NCBI RefSeq assembly: GCF_015711645.1
Contig: NZ_JABTEX010000006.1
Coordinates: 62,001 to 126,000 of the forward strand
Reading direction: 5' to 3'
Source: Planomonospora sp. ID82291
GTDB taxonomy: Bacteria; Actinomycetota; Actinomycetes; Streptosporangiales; Streptosporangiaceae
DNA length: 64,000 nucleotides
Within the stretch, counting starts at the first letter, position 1. Each line of letters begins with the position of its first letter. A model generated the notes under the pieces. The model saw only the letters and a program-made list of their open reading frames with translations. It was not told the origin of the DNA and did no database searches. Positions 7,555 to 17,201 of the stretch are shown one piece after another. A program made the position numbers and the translations under genes.

Positions 7555-8976
7555 CTAATCGGCCAAGGGCGGGTCAGTGGGGATGGCGGCGGCCGCGGCC
7601 CACCGGCGGGCGTAGGCCCATTCCGGCCCCCACGTCTGCTGGCGCAGGATGCCGTCACGGGTGATCTGCCGGGCCTCGATTGCGTTGTAGGCGTGGAACA
7701 GGTCGCCGGCCAGCTGCGCGGCGGCGGCCGCCAGCTCTTGGCCGTCGTCGGCCAGGTCGTCGAGCAGGAAGTCCGCGTGGCCGGTCGCGTGGGCTTGGGC
7801 GTTGCTCCCGTACGGGCGGTCGGGGACGCCGTGCGGGCTGACGGTGGTGATGCGCACGGTGGCGTTCGGCTGAGGTAGCGCGGTGTTGCAGGGGTGCAAC
7901 GCCGCATCGGCGAGCAGGGTCACCGCCGTGGCGGCCAGGCCGCCGGCACCGGTGCGGTCCCGGGCGTGTCGGGCCAGGTAGCGCAGCGCCGAAGCGATCC
8001 ACAAGACGATCACGCTGTCGTGAACGTGGAGGGTGTGAACCGTCCCGACTTCGGGCTGGAGCGTGATCCTGTCAGCGCGGGATCCGCCGACATCGACGAC
8101 CAGGGCGCCGGCGCCGTCGGTGTGCAACTCGGCTCGAGCGTCTTCCAGTTCATTGCGCCGGTCGGAACAGATCAGGCGGCCCTGGCCGACAGCGGCCGCG
8201 CTCAGCAGGCCCGGCTCGCCGCTGCCCAGGAGGACTTCGTCGCACTGGATGTCTTGCTGGAAAGCGCGGAAGCTGGTGCGGTCCAGCAGGAAGTCCCCCG
8301 GAACGTCGGGCGCCAGGGACACGATCAGAAACGGCCCTGATGGAGAGATGGCGCCGTTCGCCCGGGTGAGCCCGGTGACGATGTCGGTTTCGACCTGCGC
8401 CAGCCGGGTCGTCTGGTCAACGGCGGCGACGAACCGGCGCCGGTAGGCGGCGGCGATCTCGCTTTCCGACAGGTAGATCTTCTGTGAGCCGTGCCGCCGC
8501 GGGTAGCACAGCACCGAGTTCTTGCTGCCGGGCTTGACCAGCGCGTGGGGGGCAGAAGTGCTGGGCGGCACGATGATGAGCAGCAGCCCGCGGGGGGCGG
8601 TGGCGGGGCTGTTCGGGTCGGGCAGCTCGCGCAGCTCGAAAAGCGGAGTGGGGAAGATGCGGTCGGCGGCCACTTGCCGGATGCGACGCTTGATCGGGTC
8701 ACCCAGGTCCACCCCGGGTGCCCTGGACGGTACAGCCGTGGCTCTGACCTCGTCCATGCCGACGACGATGACGCCGCCGCGGTGGTTGGCGAAAGCGGCG
8801 ATGTCCGTCGCGATGTCTTCGTTGCCCTTGTCCCCCTGCTCATACAGGCGCTTGTAGTCGAGGTCCTCGGCCTCGGCAGCGGCGGGGTTGCCGATGAGCG
8901 CGCACAACTGCTCGTAGGTGACCTTCTCCGGAGGCGCTCCGAAGATCGCGTTGAGCCGGGCCGAGCGGAAGACCAT
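7555..8976 (-). CDS. AlbA_2 (Schlafen-type) domain protein
   Basis: 473 aa, ATG start. Residues about 20-160 match the AlbA_2/'divergent AAA' family: EAEDLDYKRLY (E..D.K), then DIATDIAAFANHRGGVIVVGMDE, the family's DIAAFANxxGGxIVIGVDE hallmark, and a basic KRRIRQVAADRI stretch. The other 300 residues are unrecognised. Relatives act as transcription regulators, Schlafen-like nucleases or defence effectors. Pairing with a zinc-ribbon gene and location in an integrase-bearing region make a defence or regulatory role plausible, but nothing here decides it. Confidence 0.75.
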   Translation of the reverse strand: MVFRSARLNAIFGAPPEKVTYEQLCALIGNPAAAEAEDLDYKRLYEQGDKGNEDIATDIAAFANHRGGVIVVGMDEVRATAVPSRAPGVDLGDPIKRRIRQVAADRIFPTPLFELRELPDPNSPATAPRGLLLIIVPPSTSAPHALVKPGSKNSVLCYPRRHGSQKIYLSESEIAAAYRRRFVAAVDQTTRLAQVETDIVTGLTRANGAISPSGPFLIVSLAPDVPGDFLLDRTSFRAFQQDIQCDEVLLGSGEPGLLSAAAVGQGRLICSDRRNELEDARAELHTDGAGALVVDVGGSRADRITLQPEVGTVHTLHVHDSVIVLWIASALRYLARHARDRTGAGGLAATAVTLLADAALHPCNTALPQPNATVRITTVSPHGVPDRPYGSNAQAHATGHADFLLDDLADDGQELAAAAAQLAGDLFHAYNAIEARQITRDGILRQQTWGPEWAYARRWAAAAAIPTDPPLAD

Positions 8977-9473
8977 GCCGATGCCTCCAGGATGGGTGCC
9001 GGTATCGCCACCGGTCAGCAGCCTATGGGCTCAGCGTCGTCTCTCTGGAGAAACCGGTCGTTTTCGTCGTGTGGGGCGGACGGGCTCGCCCCTCCCCCGC
9101 CGTGACCGTCCAGACTGCCGTCGCGGGGGGCGGAACCTCTATCGGCAAGATCAAAAGCCCTGAGGGCGCCTGAGCGTCTTCCGCTCCCGGGATCGACGGG
9201 CCTTGCCCAGTAGGCGGAGTTCGGCCCGCTGCGGCCATCCTGGAGCTTGTCGGTAACTGCCTTGTATGTCTTCGCAGAGCTGACGCGCGTACTGGGTGGG
9301 CTGGGTCGCCTTGTAGGGTGGCGACGGCAGATGCGCCTGCCTGAGCATCCGGCCGACCGACGCCCACGCCGTCATCGGAGCTACGGACAAGAGTCTGCGA
9401 CTCGCGCACCTTTCTTCGTGCCGTTCTTCGTCGTGCGCGAGAGCGTGGGACCTCGCGCGGAAGCGAGTCAGCG
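8977..9473. other. intergenic stretch with one weak reading frame
   Basis: About 500 bases between divergently oriented genes, so both promoters should lie here. A reverse frame at 9151-9390 (79 codons, basic, ending RSRERKTLRRPQGF) is open and moderately codon-biased but has no recognisable domain and no clear ribosome site; I give it low weight. Nothing else supportable seen. Confidence 0.4.
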
Positions 9474-10157
9474 GTGAGCAGGGAAGACCGGCAGCGGCGC
9501 CGGGTGATCCGGGCGCGCATGCAGAAGACCGGCGAGCCGTACGTGGTAGCTCGCCGCCACCTCATGCAGCAAGCCGAGCAGGAGACGAGTGCGCCGGCGG
9601 CGGGCTCGCCGCTGCTGCATCTGCCGGCCGACGGCTGTCCCGTATGCGGCGACTCGATCGTCGTCGACTTCGCCTACGTCCACTCCTCCCGGACGGGTGA
9701 GGCCTTCCGGTACGTCGCCGCGGTGTCGTGCGGATGCCCGGCCCAGGAGCCGCCGGCATGGATGGCGCAGGCGGTCTCGGTGCTGGAGCACATTCCGGCT
9801 CATCGGGCGCCCGCCGATCGTGTGTCCGGCTGGCCGGGCGAGAGGTTGTGCGTCGGCCCCGGGGACCGGCCAATTCTCTGGTCGCAGGCCGAGGCGCTGG
9901 TGAGGTCACCCGAGCGGGTGGTGGCCGCAGAAGAGGTGGGCTGCCAGGAGTGCGGGGGCGCGGCGGTGTCCACCGTGTTGCTGCCGCTCTATCCGTGGGA
10001 GGAGCCGCAGCCGTACGAGACGATCGTCCAGCATGCCGACGGCCGCGTCGATGAGGCGGCCCGGTGGAACGACGGGTTGCAGGCGGCGGCCGGCCACGCG
10101 GCCGTGGTGGCCATGATCACTGCTCACCCTCACTACTGGCCGGTGGCGCCGCAGTAG
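9474..10157 (+). CDS. unknown protein with two Cys pairs
   Basis: 227 aa, GTG start. Residues 8-30 (RRRVIRARMQKTGEPYVVAR) are a short basic helix motif that recurs at the N-termini of unrelated actinomycete proteins. A Cys pair follows (CPVCGDSI), then CGCPAQ, and later CQECGGAAV, so zinc binding is likely. The C-terminal half is acidic and helical. Function unknown; it stands alone on the + strand between two reverse-strand genes. Confidence 0.6.
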   Translation: MSREDRQRRRVIRARMQKTGEPYVVARRHLMQQAEQETSAPAAGSPLLHLPADGCPVCGDSIVVDFAYVHSSRTGEAFRYVAAVSCGCPAQEPPAWMAQAVSVLEHIPAHRAPADRVSGWPGERLCVGPGDRPILWSQAEALVRSPERVVAAEEVGCQECGGAAVSTVLLPLYPWEEPQPYETIVQHADGRVDEAARWNDGLQAAAGHAAVVAMITAHPHYWPVAPQ

Positions 10158-10185
10158 CCGTGGGCGGCCAAGTGAGGCCTGCGTT

Positions 10186-11154
10186 TCAGTTCGCCTGTCG
10201 TTTACGGCGCAGGGCGGGCAACTGCGTGGTCAGGACACGGGCGTAGGCCGCAAGCACCTGCGGGAGGGCGTCGAACCGCTGCCACAGAGCGTTGACCTCC
10301 GCCCAGGCCTGCGCGTCTTCGGCTGTCCCAGTTTCTTCCTGCTCCAGTTGGTCGGTGAGTTCGTTGGCGCGTACGTGGGCCGCCACGGCCGCCTCCACGG
10401 CGCGAGATGCTTCCGTGATCGCATCCACCGTCTCAGACGGTGCTTCGGCTGAGGTCAGGACGTGTACGAACTCCTCGGTGGTGGGCAGCAGCGGTGCCTT
10501 GTGGCTGAGCCAGGCTTCTCCCCATAGACGCCGACGGCGTGCTTCGGGTGTGTCGTCATCAACCAGAACCGGCTGGCCGTCAGGGGTGACCTTGATGGCG
10601 AGTCCGAGTCGTTCGGCGAACTCCTGGCCGCTAACCGAGGGCAGGCCCGAGCCGCTTTCTGGCGTGAACGACAGCCCGTGGTCCATTCGCACGGCGAGTT
10701 CGGCAAGCTGGCGCTGTGCCTCAGGGATGGGAGCGATCAGGGCGAGTTCTTCGCTGTCCATGCGGCCGCCTGGGTCGGCGGCCGCGGCCCGGGCGTGGGT
10801 CAGCGGGGTTCTGGTGAGTGCGGCCATCACGGCGCAGGTCGCGACGTCGGCCCACCACGCGGTGAACTTCTGGGTCGCCGCCTGGTAGTCCTCTTCTGCG
10901 TTCTCGGCGAATATCGTCCGTTGGTTATGCAGCGAGCTCAACGGGTCGGGCCGCACCGTGCCGGTCGGTGAGCTGTGCATGGGGCTCTGGTCGTCTTCAG
11001 CGGAGAGAGCCGCGAGCGACCGTTCGGCCTCGGCGTGGGCGGCGAGCAGGTAGTCACAGGCGTCGGCGAGTGCCTGCAGAATGTGGTCGATTTCCGCGTC
11101 GCTCATCGCCTGCGCCGCTGTGGCCGGGGGTGTTGGGACGTCGCGCGTTGTCAC
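10186..11154 (-). CDS. unknown helical protein
   Basis: 322 aa from GTG. Almost wholly alpha-helical by composition: an N-terminal helix bundle with DACDYLLAAHAEAERSLAAL, an acidic middle, and a C-terminal coiled segment (ANELTDQLEQEETGTAEDAQA). No enzyme motif, signal peptide or membrane span. No family recognised. It is convergent with the gene at 9474. Confidence 0.55.
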   Translation of the reverse strand: MTTRDVPTPPATAAQAMSDAEIDHILQALADACDYLLAAHAEAERSLAALSAEDDQSPMHSSPTGTVRPDPLSSLHNQRTIFAENAEEDYQAATQKFTAWWADVATCAVMAALTRTPLTHARAAAADPGGRMDSEELALIAPIPEAQRQLAELAVRMDHGLSFTPESGSGLPSVSGQEFAERLGLAIKVTPDGQPVLVDDDTPEARRRRLWGEAWLSHKAPLLPTTEEFVHVLTSAEAPSETVDAITEASRAVEAAVAAHVRANELTDQLEQEETGTAEDAQAWAEVNALWQRFDALPQVLAAYARVLTTQLPALRRKRQAN

Positions 11155-11458
11155 CGCAGCCTCCTCGTTCGGAAACAGTCGGTTGTGCTGTGGTCCTGCT
11201 GGCCGCCAGGGGAAGGCTATCGGCGAGGTGCGCCGATGGGGCCGGAATCGGGGTGCTGCCCGGCTTCCTGAGGATCGCCGTGGCGAGGCCTGCCCACCTG
11301 CCAGTGTTGTTCACACGGGTCCGACGGCCTTCGGCTCGCCTTCGCGTGGAGTGAGGTCGCCGATCCGGTAGGAGAGCTTGCTCACGCCAGGACCCTGCGG
11401 GCGCCCGAGTGGGCAGCCCGCGACACAGAGCGGGCTGCCCACCAGAAGCGTGAGGGTG
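11155..11458. other. intergenic region before ligA, no gene
   Basis: 304 bases carrying the promoter side of the 11154 gene and the ligA terminator. I see no reading frame with ribosome site or domain content. Confidence 0.5.
11409..11442 (-). terminator. ligA terminator hairpin
   Basis: Perfect 13-base arms (11409-11421, 11430-11442) around the loop GACACAGA, 16 bases past the ligA stop. Confidence 0.75.
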
Positions 11459-13537
11459 TTACAGCAGAAAGTCGCTGACCAGGTCCGCGAACTCCTCAGG
11501 GGTGACGATGGGCACTCCGAGGGACTCGGCCTTGGCCCGCTTGGAGCCCGCGTTGTCGCCCGCGACGAGCAGGGCGGTCCTGGCGGAGACCGACGAGGAC
11601 GACCTGCCACCCGCGCGCTCGATCAGCTCGTTGACCTGGTTGCGCGTCAGCGCTTCCAGCCGGCCGGTCATCGAACCCGTGGCGACCACGGACTTGCCCG
11701 TCAGAGGCAGTTCGGCCGCCGGGGTGTCGCTCTGGCTCTGGCCGTCGGTGGCCGTGGTGGCGCCGGGCTCGGTCATATTCACGCCGGCCGCGATCAACTT
11801 GGCGATGAGCGGACGCAGTTCGGTCAGCTCAGCCAGCATGAGCGTGGCCTTCTCGATGCCCATGCCTTCCACCGCCTGGATGGCCTCGGCGTCGGCGGCG
11901 AGGATGGCCTCCATCGTGCCGAAGTGCCGGGCGATGCGTCGACTCATGGCGCGGCCGGTCCCTCGGACGCCGAGCGCGGCGAAGACCCGGCTCAAGGGCT
12001 GGGACTTGGCCGCCTCAATCGCGGCGAGCAGCTTGTCGGTGTTGGTCTCGCCCATGCGGTCCAGGCTGAGGAGCTGCTCGCGGGTGAGGGTGAACAGGTC
12101 GCCGAAGTCGGCGATGTATCCCGCGTTCAAGAGCTGGACGACGCGGGTCTCCCCCATGCCCTCGATGTCGAGCTGGTCGCGGCCCGTCGCGTAGGTGATG
12201 GAGGTGATGGCGCGGCATGCCCGGCCGCGCAGGCACCGCCAGCGTTCCTGGCTGGTGTCGATCTCGCCGCGGCAATTGGGGCACGCCGTGGGGAAGACGA
12301 TGTCTTGTTCGTCGCCGGTCCGCAGGTGGGCTACCGGGGCCTGGACCCTCGGGATCACGTCACCGGCCTTGTAAACGGTGACATGATCACCGATCTTCAG
12401 GTCGCGGCGGGTGATATCGCTCGGGTTGTGCAAGGTGGCGAATGTGATGGTGCTTCCGTCGATCTCGACTGGCTCCAGTTCGGCGCGCGGGGCGATGATA
12501 CCGGTACGGCCCACCGCCCATGTCACCGCTTTCAGCTTGGTGATCTTCTCGGTGGCGGGCAGCTTGTAGGCGATCGCCCAGCGCGGCACCCGGCTGCCGA
12601 ACCCGGCCTCGGCTTGGTCAGTAGCCAGGTCGGCCTTTATGACGATTCCATCGATGGCAAAGGGCAACTCCGACCGTAGCGTGGCGATCTGCTCGATGCG
12701 GGCCTGGATCTCCTCGGCGGTGCCGGCGACGATGCCGGCGACCGTGGTGCCGGCAGTGGTGGCCACACCGAGCTTGGCGACCAGGTCCATGATCTGGCTG
12801 TGCGGCAGTGTGCGCAGCTGCTCGGCCAGGCCGGAGGGGTCGTTCGCTGGCAGCGGCATCGCGCTGTAGCCGAAGAAGGTCAGCTCGCAGACGTACTTTC
12901 TGTCTTTGGCCCGCAGGGTGCCGGCGGCGGCGTTGCGGGCGTTGGCGAACGTGGTGCCGTCGTGAGCGAGGCGCTTTTCGCAGGCTGCCTCGAACTGGGC
13001 GTTGGTCATCAGCACCTCCCCCCGAATTTCGATCGTGACGGGTTCGGTGAGGGTGTCGGGCAGGCCGACGATGGTGCCGGTCGCTCGGGTGACGTCCTCG
13101 CCCTGGGTGCCGTCTCCGCGGGTGACGAGCTGGACCAAGCGGCCATCTCGGTAGCGGGCCGCGATCGCCAGCCCGTCGAGCTTCGGCTCCACGCTCCAGG
13201 CGGTGACGGGGCGGGCCAGGCGGCGCTCCAGTCCGGCGATCCACTTGGTCAGGTCGGGTGCGGAGAAGACGTTGTCGAGGCTGAGCATCGGCACGGTGTG
13301 CGGGACGTCGCCTTCGACGGCGCCGCCGGCCACCTTGCCGGTGGGCGAGTCGGGTAGCACCTGGTCGGGGTGGGCACGCTCGTAGGCCTCGATGCCGCGC
13401 ACCAGGCGGTCATAGGCGTCGTCGTCCAGGCTGGAGTCACCCGCTCCGTAGTACGCGGTGGTGGCGTCGAGGGCCGTTTGCACGGCGGCGACGTAGGCGA
13501 CCTGGTCGTCGAGGTGGGTGTGGGGTGCGTCGGTCAT
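11459..13537 (-). CDS. ligA: NAD-dependent DNA ligase (accessory copy)
   Basis: 692 aa, normal full length for LigA. In order: Ia domain with YYxGxxSLDDxxYDxL for NAD binding, the adenylation motif VEPKLDG with the nucleophile Lys near residue 119, [11 protein letters not shown], the OB-fold ([16 protein letters not shown]), a four-Cys zinc finger (CPNC...CLRGRAC), the HhH region and a C-terminal BRCT domain ([12 protein letters not shown]). All key residues are present, so it should seal nicks using NAD. A LigA inside an integrase-bearing accessory region, divergent from a sirtuin, is likely an extra copy and not the housekeeping gene; that cannot be confirmed from this window. It uses the ATG at 13537. 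Confidence 0.95.
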   Translation of the reverse strand: MTDAPHTHLDDQVAYVAAVQTALDATTAYYGAGDSSLDDDAYDRLVRGIEAYERAHPDQVLPDSPTGKVAGGAVEGDVPHTVPMLSLDNVFSAPDLTKWIAGLERRLARPVTAWSVEPKLDGLAIAARYRDGRLVQLVTRGDGTQGEDVTRATGTIVGLPDTLTEPVTIEIRGEVLMTNAQFEAACEKRLAHDGTTFANARNAAAGTLRAKDRKYVCELTFFGYSAMPLPANDPSGLAEQLRTLPHSQIMDLVAKLGVATTAGTTVAGIVAGTAEEIQARIEQIATLRSELPFAIDGIVIKADLATDQAEAGFGSRVPRWAIAYKLPATEKITKLKAVTWAVGRTGIIAPRAELEPVEIDGSTITFATLHNPSDITRRDLKIGDHVTVYKAGDVIPRVQAPVAHLRTGDEQDIVFPTACPNCRGEIDTSQERWRCLRGRACRAITSITYATGRDQLDIEGMGETRVVQLLNAGYIADFGDLFTLTREQLLSLDRMGETNTDKLLAAIEAAKSQPLSRVFAALGVRGTGRAMSRRIARHFGTMEAILAADAEAIQAVEGMGIEKATLMLAELTELRPLIAKLIAAGVNMTEPGATTATDGQSQSDTPAAELPLTGKSVVATGSMTGRLEALTRNQVNELIERAGGRSSSSVSARTALLVAGDNAGSKRAKAESLGVPIVTPEEFADLVSDFLL

Positions 13538-13621
13538 GGGGTTATCGTGCCGGGGCGGACCGACAAACGGATACTCGTGACGGTGAGGCGTTATTGCCGC
13601 TGGTGAGGCAGGGCGACGGGT

Positions 13622-13672
13622 GATTCTTTGACCTAGCAACTAATAGTCATGTATTATTTTATACGTAATGAA
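13622..13672. promoter_or_regulatory. AT-rich divergent promoter region between ligA and the sirtuin
   Basis: A 50-base stretch dominated by A/T (ACTAATAGTCATG, TATTATTTTATACG) lies between the divergent starts at 13537 and 13730. It is among the least GC-rich spots in the window and resembles the AT patches near 1290 and 20040. It probably contains both promoters and could be a target of an AT-binding silencer such as Lsr2 (inference). Confidence 0.45.
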
Positions 13673-13729
13673 GGGTGATGATGTGGAGCCCTTCATGTCC
13701 TTCCCTGCAAGAAACGGAAACCACCGCTG

Positions 13730-14467
13730 GTGAACCCCACCTCCATCGCGCCGGTCGTCGTCATGACCGGCGCCGGCATCTCCACCGAGTCCGGCATCCC
13801 CGACTATCGCGGGCCCGCCGGGCTGTGGCGGACCGACCCCGAGTACCAAAAGCTCGTCACCATCGACTACTACCTCGCCGACGCCGACATTCGCCGCCGC
13901 TCCTGGCGCTTCCGCATGGACAGCCCCGCCTGGACAGCCGAGCCGAACCCCGCGCACGCGGCGCTGGTGAAGCTGGAGCGCTCCGGCAGGCTCGCCTGGC
14001 TGATCACCCAGAACGTCGACGGCCTGCACCAGAAGGCGGGCTCGGACCCGGCGCGCGTGCTGGAGTTGCACGGCAACATGTTCGGCGTCGTGTGCACCGG
14101 GTGCGCGGCCCGCTCCACCCTGGCCGCGGCACGCGAGCGCATCGAGGCCGGCGACCCCGACCCGGCGTGCCAGGCCTGCGGCGCCATCCTGAAGACGGCC
14201 ACCGTCATGTTCGGCGAGAACCTCGACGAGCAGACGCGGCTGCAGGCGATCGAGGCGGCCGAGCGCTGCGAGACGTTCGTCGTCATCGGTACCTCGTTGC
14301 AGGTGCAGCCGGCCGCCTCGCTGGCGCAGATCGCGCTGGAGTCCGGATCCCGCCTCATCATCGTCAACGGCGGGTCGACGCCGTACGACGGAGTCGCCGC
14401 GGAGGTGATCCGCGAGCCGATCGGGACCGCGGTCCCCCTCCTGATCGAGCGGCTCATCAGCGGGTGA
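13730..14467 (+). CDS. Sir2-family NAD-dependent protein deacylase
   Basis: 245 aa from GTG, the length of single-domain bacterial sirtuins. The NAD-binding GAGIS at residues 14-18 is followed by GIPDYRGPAGLW. TQNVDGLH (residues 93-100) and the catalytic His in LELHGN (His114) are intact. The zinc site is CxxC..CxxC (CTGC, CQAC), and GTSLQVQPA with the late NIVN-like IIVNGG complete the fold. It should remove acyl groups from lysines at the cost of NAD. The arrangement opposite an NAD-consuming ligase is notable. Some Sir2 proteins act as NAD-depleting defence effectors, but this one has the classic short deacylase form with no extra domain. Confidence 0.92.
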   Translation: MNPTSIAPVVVMTGAGISTESGIPDYRGPAGLWRTDPEYQKLVTIDYYLADADIRRRSWRFRMDSPAWTAEPNPAHAALVKLERSGRLAWLITQNVDGLHQKAGSDPARVLELHGNMFGVVCTGCAARSTLAAARERIEAGDPDPACQACGAILKTATVMFGENLDEQTRLQAIEAAERCETFVVIGTSLQVQPAASLAQIALESGSRLIIVNGGSTPYDGVAAEVIREPIGTAVPLLIERLISG

Positions 14468-14588
14468 CCAGCCGGGGGGGGCGTCCCGGGTGCGGGGAAG
14501 GAAACATCCCCGTCCGGGACGGCCAGCCCCCGAGGCGACGTTAACTCCAAATTATGTTCTACTTCGCCTCCCCATCCTGGAGAGGCTC

Positions 14589-14873
14589 ATGATCAACGCC
14601 GTTGCGCCGCACCGCATCAGCTTCATCGACCGCGCGGCGGTGACGAGCGCGGCATGCGCGATGGTGACGACACCGCTCACCCGCCGTCAGTTGCGCCGCA
14701 TCCTGCTGTTCGGTCGCCTGCTCGGCCTGGCGGTCGAGCACGGCCATGACGGCGGCAGGTGGCATCGGATGCACGTCGTCACGGCGAGCGGGTCCGGTGA
14801 CGCCGCGGCGGTGTTCACCCGCCGCACCGGCGGGGCGCTGGGCGATGCGCTGTTCATGCTGAGGTCGCGGTGA
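14589..14873 (+). CDS. small unknown protein, first gene of overlapping operon
   Basis: 94 aa. The ATG at 14589 has GGAGAGG at good spacing. Basic helical protein (PLTRRQLRRILLFGRLLGLAVEHGHDG) followed by short strands. It starts a chain of genes joined by GTGA/ATGA overlaps that runs to 18496. No family recognised. Confidence 0.6.
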   Translation: MINAVAPHRISFIDRAAVTSAACAMVTTPLTRRQLRRILLFGRLLGLAVEHGHDGGRWHRMHVVTASGSGDAAAVFTRRTGGALGDALFMLRSR

Positions 14874-15610
14874 GCGTCGAGGTGCGGCGGGTGCCGCTCG
14901 ACTTCGACGCCCCGCTCGGCCAGGTGTGGCAGGGGTATGTGGCGCCGGCCGAGCTGCGGATGCCGCTTTGCCCGGCCTGCCGGTACGGCCACACCGCCGC
15001 CCGGGAATGGCTGGAGACGTTCACCCACCTGCTGCTGATGCTGGCCGACGAGACGACGGCCGCAGTGCGGCGCAAGCGCGCCCGCGGCCAGGCGACGACG
15101 ATGCACCCCTACTTCCAGCACCTGCTGGACCAGCCGCCGACCCGGCCGGGTGACGACATCGAGGAGCTGACCGTCGGCCTGGCCGGGCGGCCGCCGCGCG
15201 ACGGTATGCACGACGGGCTGGACCGGTGGAACGCAACCAAGGCGATCATCACGGCCGCCGGCTTGGACCCGCAGACCTGGGGAGTGTGCGCCCGGTGCAG
15301 CGGCGAGGGACGCATCGAGGCATGCCCGGGGCAAGCCGCACAGTTGGCCGCCTGGCAGCCGGTGCCGCCGCCGGAAGGGCCGGGCTGGCAGTTGTGGTCG
15401 ACCTCGGGTGACCCGACGCCGACCACGCCGGTGTTCGCCACCGCCGACGGGCTCGTCGACCACCTGGTGCGCGAGCAGGGCTACCGGGAGGCCGCGGCGC
15501 GGCAGGTGATCGCTGACGGCGGCTCGATCGGGTCGCTGTGGCTGGTGGGCGGACAACCGTATCACGCGGCCCGGGACGCCGACCAGACTGCCGTTATGAG
15601 AAAGGAGTGA
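14870..15610 (+). CDS. unknown protein with Cys pairs and VARQ-like C-terminus
   Basis: 246 aa, GTG overlapping the previous stop. The CPACRYGHTAAREW motif near the N-terminus and a central zinc knuckle CARCSGEG (rubredoxin/DnaJ-like CxxCxGxG) suggest metal binding. The AAGLDPQTWGVCARCSGEG phrase is common in actinophage proteins. The C-terminal region VDHLVREQGYREAAARQVIADG reads like a short winged or adaptor fold. Function unknown. Confidence 0.65.
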   Translation: MSVEVRRVPLDFDAPLGQVWQGYVAPAELRMPLCPACRYGHTAAREWLETFTHLLLMLADETTAAVRRKRARGQATTMHPYFQHLLDQPPTRPGDDIEELTVGLAGRPPRDGMHDGLDRWNATKAIITAAGLDPQTWGVCARCSGEGRIEACPGQAAQLAAWQPVPPPEGPGWQLWSTSGDPTPTTPVFATADGLVDHLVREQGYREAAARQVIADGGSIGSLWLVGGQPYHAARDADQTAVMRKE

Positions 15611-15611
15611 G

Positions 15612-15884
15612 GTGGCCGCTTCACGCGAGACGGTGATGGCCTGGCTGGAGCAGGTCGCCGAGCACTGGCACGCGAGCACCCCGGCACCGCTGTGCCCGGC
15701 ACGGCCCGATGTTGATGATCTGTGGATCAGTTACACCGCGGGCGTGTACCTGCCGGAAGGTGAGCGTGCCCGCCACGTGGGTGAACTGGCGGTCACCTTC
15801 CATGCCCGGCTGGTGGACGGCAGTCAGGTGGCCACCAGCGCGCGGTCGGTGTCGCTGCCGACGCTGATGGGAGGCCGATCGTGA
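15612..15884 (+). CDS. small protein, tandem paralogue A
   Basis: 90 aa, GTG with AAAGGAG directly upstream. It shares WLEQVAEHW ... DLWISY ... VTFHARLVDGSQVATS with the next gene (WLECLADQW ... ELWVSY ... VTFHARLVDGRVVVS), so the pair is a tandem duplication. Helix then beta-sheet, no catalytic motif, function unknown. Confidence 0.65.
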   Translation: MAASRETVMAWLEQVAEHWHASTPAPLCPARPDVDDLWISYTAGVYLPEGERARHVGELAVTFHARLVDGSQVATSARSVSLPTLMGGRS

Positions 15885-16195
15885 CGGGCACCGAGATGGC
15901 CGAACTCGTCCGGCCGGCGGAGGCTCACCGCCCGGCGGGGCCCACCGAGGATGAGGTACGGCAGTGGCTGGAGTGCCTGGCCGACCAGTGGCGTCGCGGC
16001 CAGGTCGCGCCGCCGCGTCCCTCCTGGGAGAAGGCGGTCACCGAGCTGTGGGTCAGTTACGGCGGACAGATGGATCTGGGATCGGAAACGCCGTACGGCC
16101 GAGGGTGGGTCACCTTCCACGCCCGGCTGGTGGACGGCCGCGTGGTCGTTTCCACGCGGCGGCCTTTGACCGAGGAGGGGAACGGCAGACGGTGA
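15881..16195 (+). CDS. small protein, tandem paralogue B
   Basis: 104 aa, GTG overlapping the stop of paralogue A by four bases. It has the same core as its neighbour with an extra acidic N-terminus (MAELVRPAEAHRPAGPTEDE). Keeping two diverged tandem copies suggests they form a heteromer or act on different partners (inference). Confidence 0.65.
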   Translation: MTGTEMAELVRPAEAHRPAGPTEDEVRQWLECLADQWRRGQVAPPRPSWEKAVTELWVSYGGQMDLGSETPYGRGWVTFHARLVDGRVVVSTRRPLTEEGNGRR

Positions 16196-16620
16196 AGGAA
16201 GCTGTGCTGGGGGAGCATACATCGACGACCGAGATGATCACGGAGGCAGGGCACCCGCGACGGTCCGGTGTGCACGCCAGCGGTTTTGCCCGACGGTGCC
16301 CGCGCTGCGGCGCCGGGACGCTGGCCGAGGTGCGCCGGCGGCTGAACGCGCCGAGCCGCGCGACGTACCGGTGCGGGCACGTCAGCGCGCCGGCGGCGAA
16401 CCTGCTGCGGTCGGCGCCAGGGGGCGTCGATCCGGCCGCGCACCGGCAGCAGGCGCGGGAGATCATCGCCTGGGAGATGAGCGTGGCGCGGCTGCTGGTG
16501 CGCCTTGGCCTGCTCGCGCCACCCGAGGCGCTGGTGGTGACGCTGGGCGCGGACCGGACCGGCGGACGGGGGCCGGTCGGGCCGCCGCTGGCGTGGAGGC
16601 TGGCGGAGGTGACGCGATGA
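16192..16620 (+). CDS. unknown protein with CxxC zinc knuckle
   Basis: 142 aa, GTG overlapping the previous stop. RCPRCGAGTLAEVRRRLNAPSRATYRCGH forms a three-Cys/His zinc-ribbon-like motif in the first half. The second half is helical (AREIIAWEMSVARLLVRLGLL). Function unknown; part of the coupled operon. Confidence 0.6.
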   Translation: MKEAVLGEHTSTTEMITEAGHPRRSGVHASGFARRCPRCGAGTLAEVRRRLNAPSRATYRCGHVSAPAANLLRSAPGGVDPAAHRQQAREIIAWEMSVARLLVRLGLLAPPEALVVTLGADRTGGRGPVGPPLAWRLAEVTR

Positions 16621-17156
16621 GCCTGATCGAGTTGGCGCAGCCGCAGATGCCTCGAGGCACCCGGCCGCACCGCTTCGCCGCCATCGTCATCCGCTCAGGA
16701 CTGCTGAGCCGGTCGATCAGCGACGTGCGCACCCGTCTCGCCCAGGACCTGGGAGAGGCGTTCGTGATCGTCGCGGTGCAGGCCGACACGCTGGCCGTGG
16801 ACGAGCGGCCTCGAGAGCTGACCCGGCTGGGCATTCCCGACGACGACCTGGGCCACTGGCAGGTGGTGTTCGGCTTCACCTACCGGGCGGTGCCCGGGCA
16901 GACCGACTTCGTCGTGCTGCGCTCAAGTCCGGCCGTTGCACCCGGGTGGATGCCGCCCGGCACCGAGGGCAAGGTCATCGCCCGCGCCGATCTGCCGGCC
17001 GGGCCAGTGGTGGTGCCGCTGACCATCCTGCCCGCACGCCGGCCAGGCGCCGCAGCCGACGCGCCCGTTAAGCACGGCGTCGGCGAACCCACCGGTGAAG
17101 TCGAGATTCACGACGGCCGAGTGGCCGAGGTGTACGAAGTGCGGCGGCCCGCATGA
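16617..17156 (+). CDS. unknown protein
   Basis: 179 aa, ATG overlapping the previous stop (ATGA). Alternating strands and helices (FAAIVIRSGLLSRSISDVRTRLAQDLGEAFVIVAVQAD) suggest an alpha/beta fold. It ends with an acidic IHDGRVAEVYEV strand. No motif recognised. Confidence 0.55.
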   Translation: MSLIELAQPQMPRGTRPHRFAAIVIRSGLLSRSISDVRTRLAQDLGEAFVIVAVQADTLAVDERPRELTRLGIPDDDLGHWQVVFGFTYRAVPGQTDFVVLRSSPAVAPGWMPPGTEGKVIARADLPAGPVVVPLTILPARRPGAAADAPVKHGVGEPTGEVEIHDGRVAEVYEVRRPA

Positions 17157-17201
17157 GCGCCGCCGCGGCAAAACGAGGAACCGTGAACGATACGCCGATC
17201 G

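Noticed and set aside
11378-12679. 433-codon forward frame over ligA
   Set aside because: Antisense of a gene with all LigA motifs; no protein-like features of its own.
13730-14467. Sir2-containing defence system such as those depleting NAD
   Set aside because: The protein is a short classic deacylase with a zinc site and no fused sensor, TIR, SLOG or Argonaute partner next to it.
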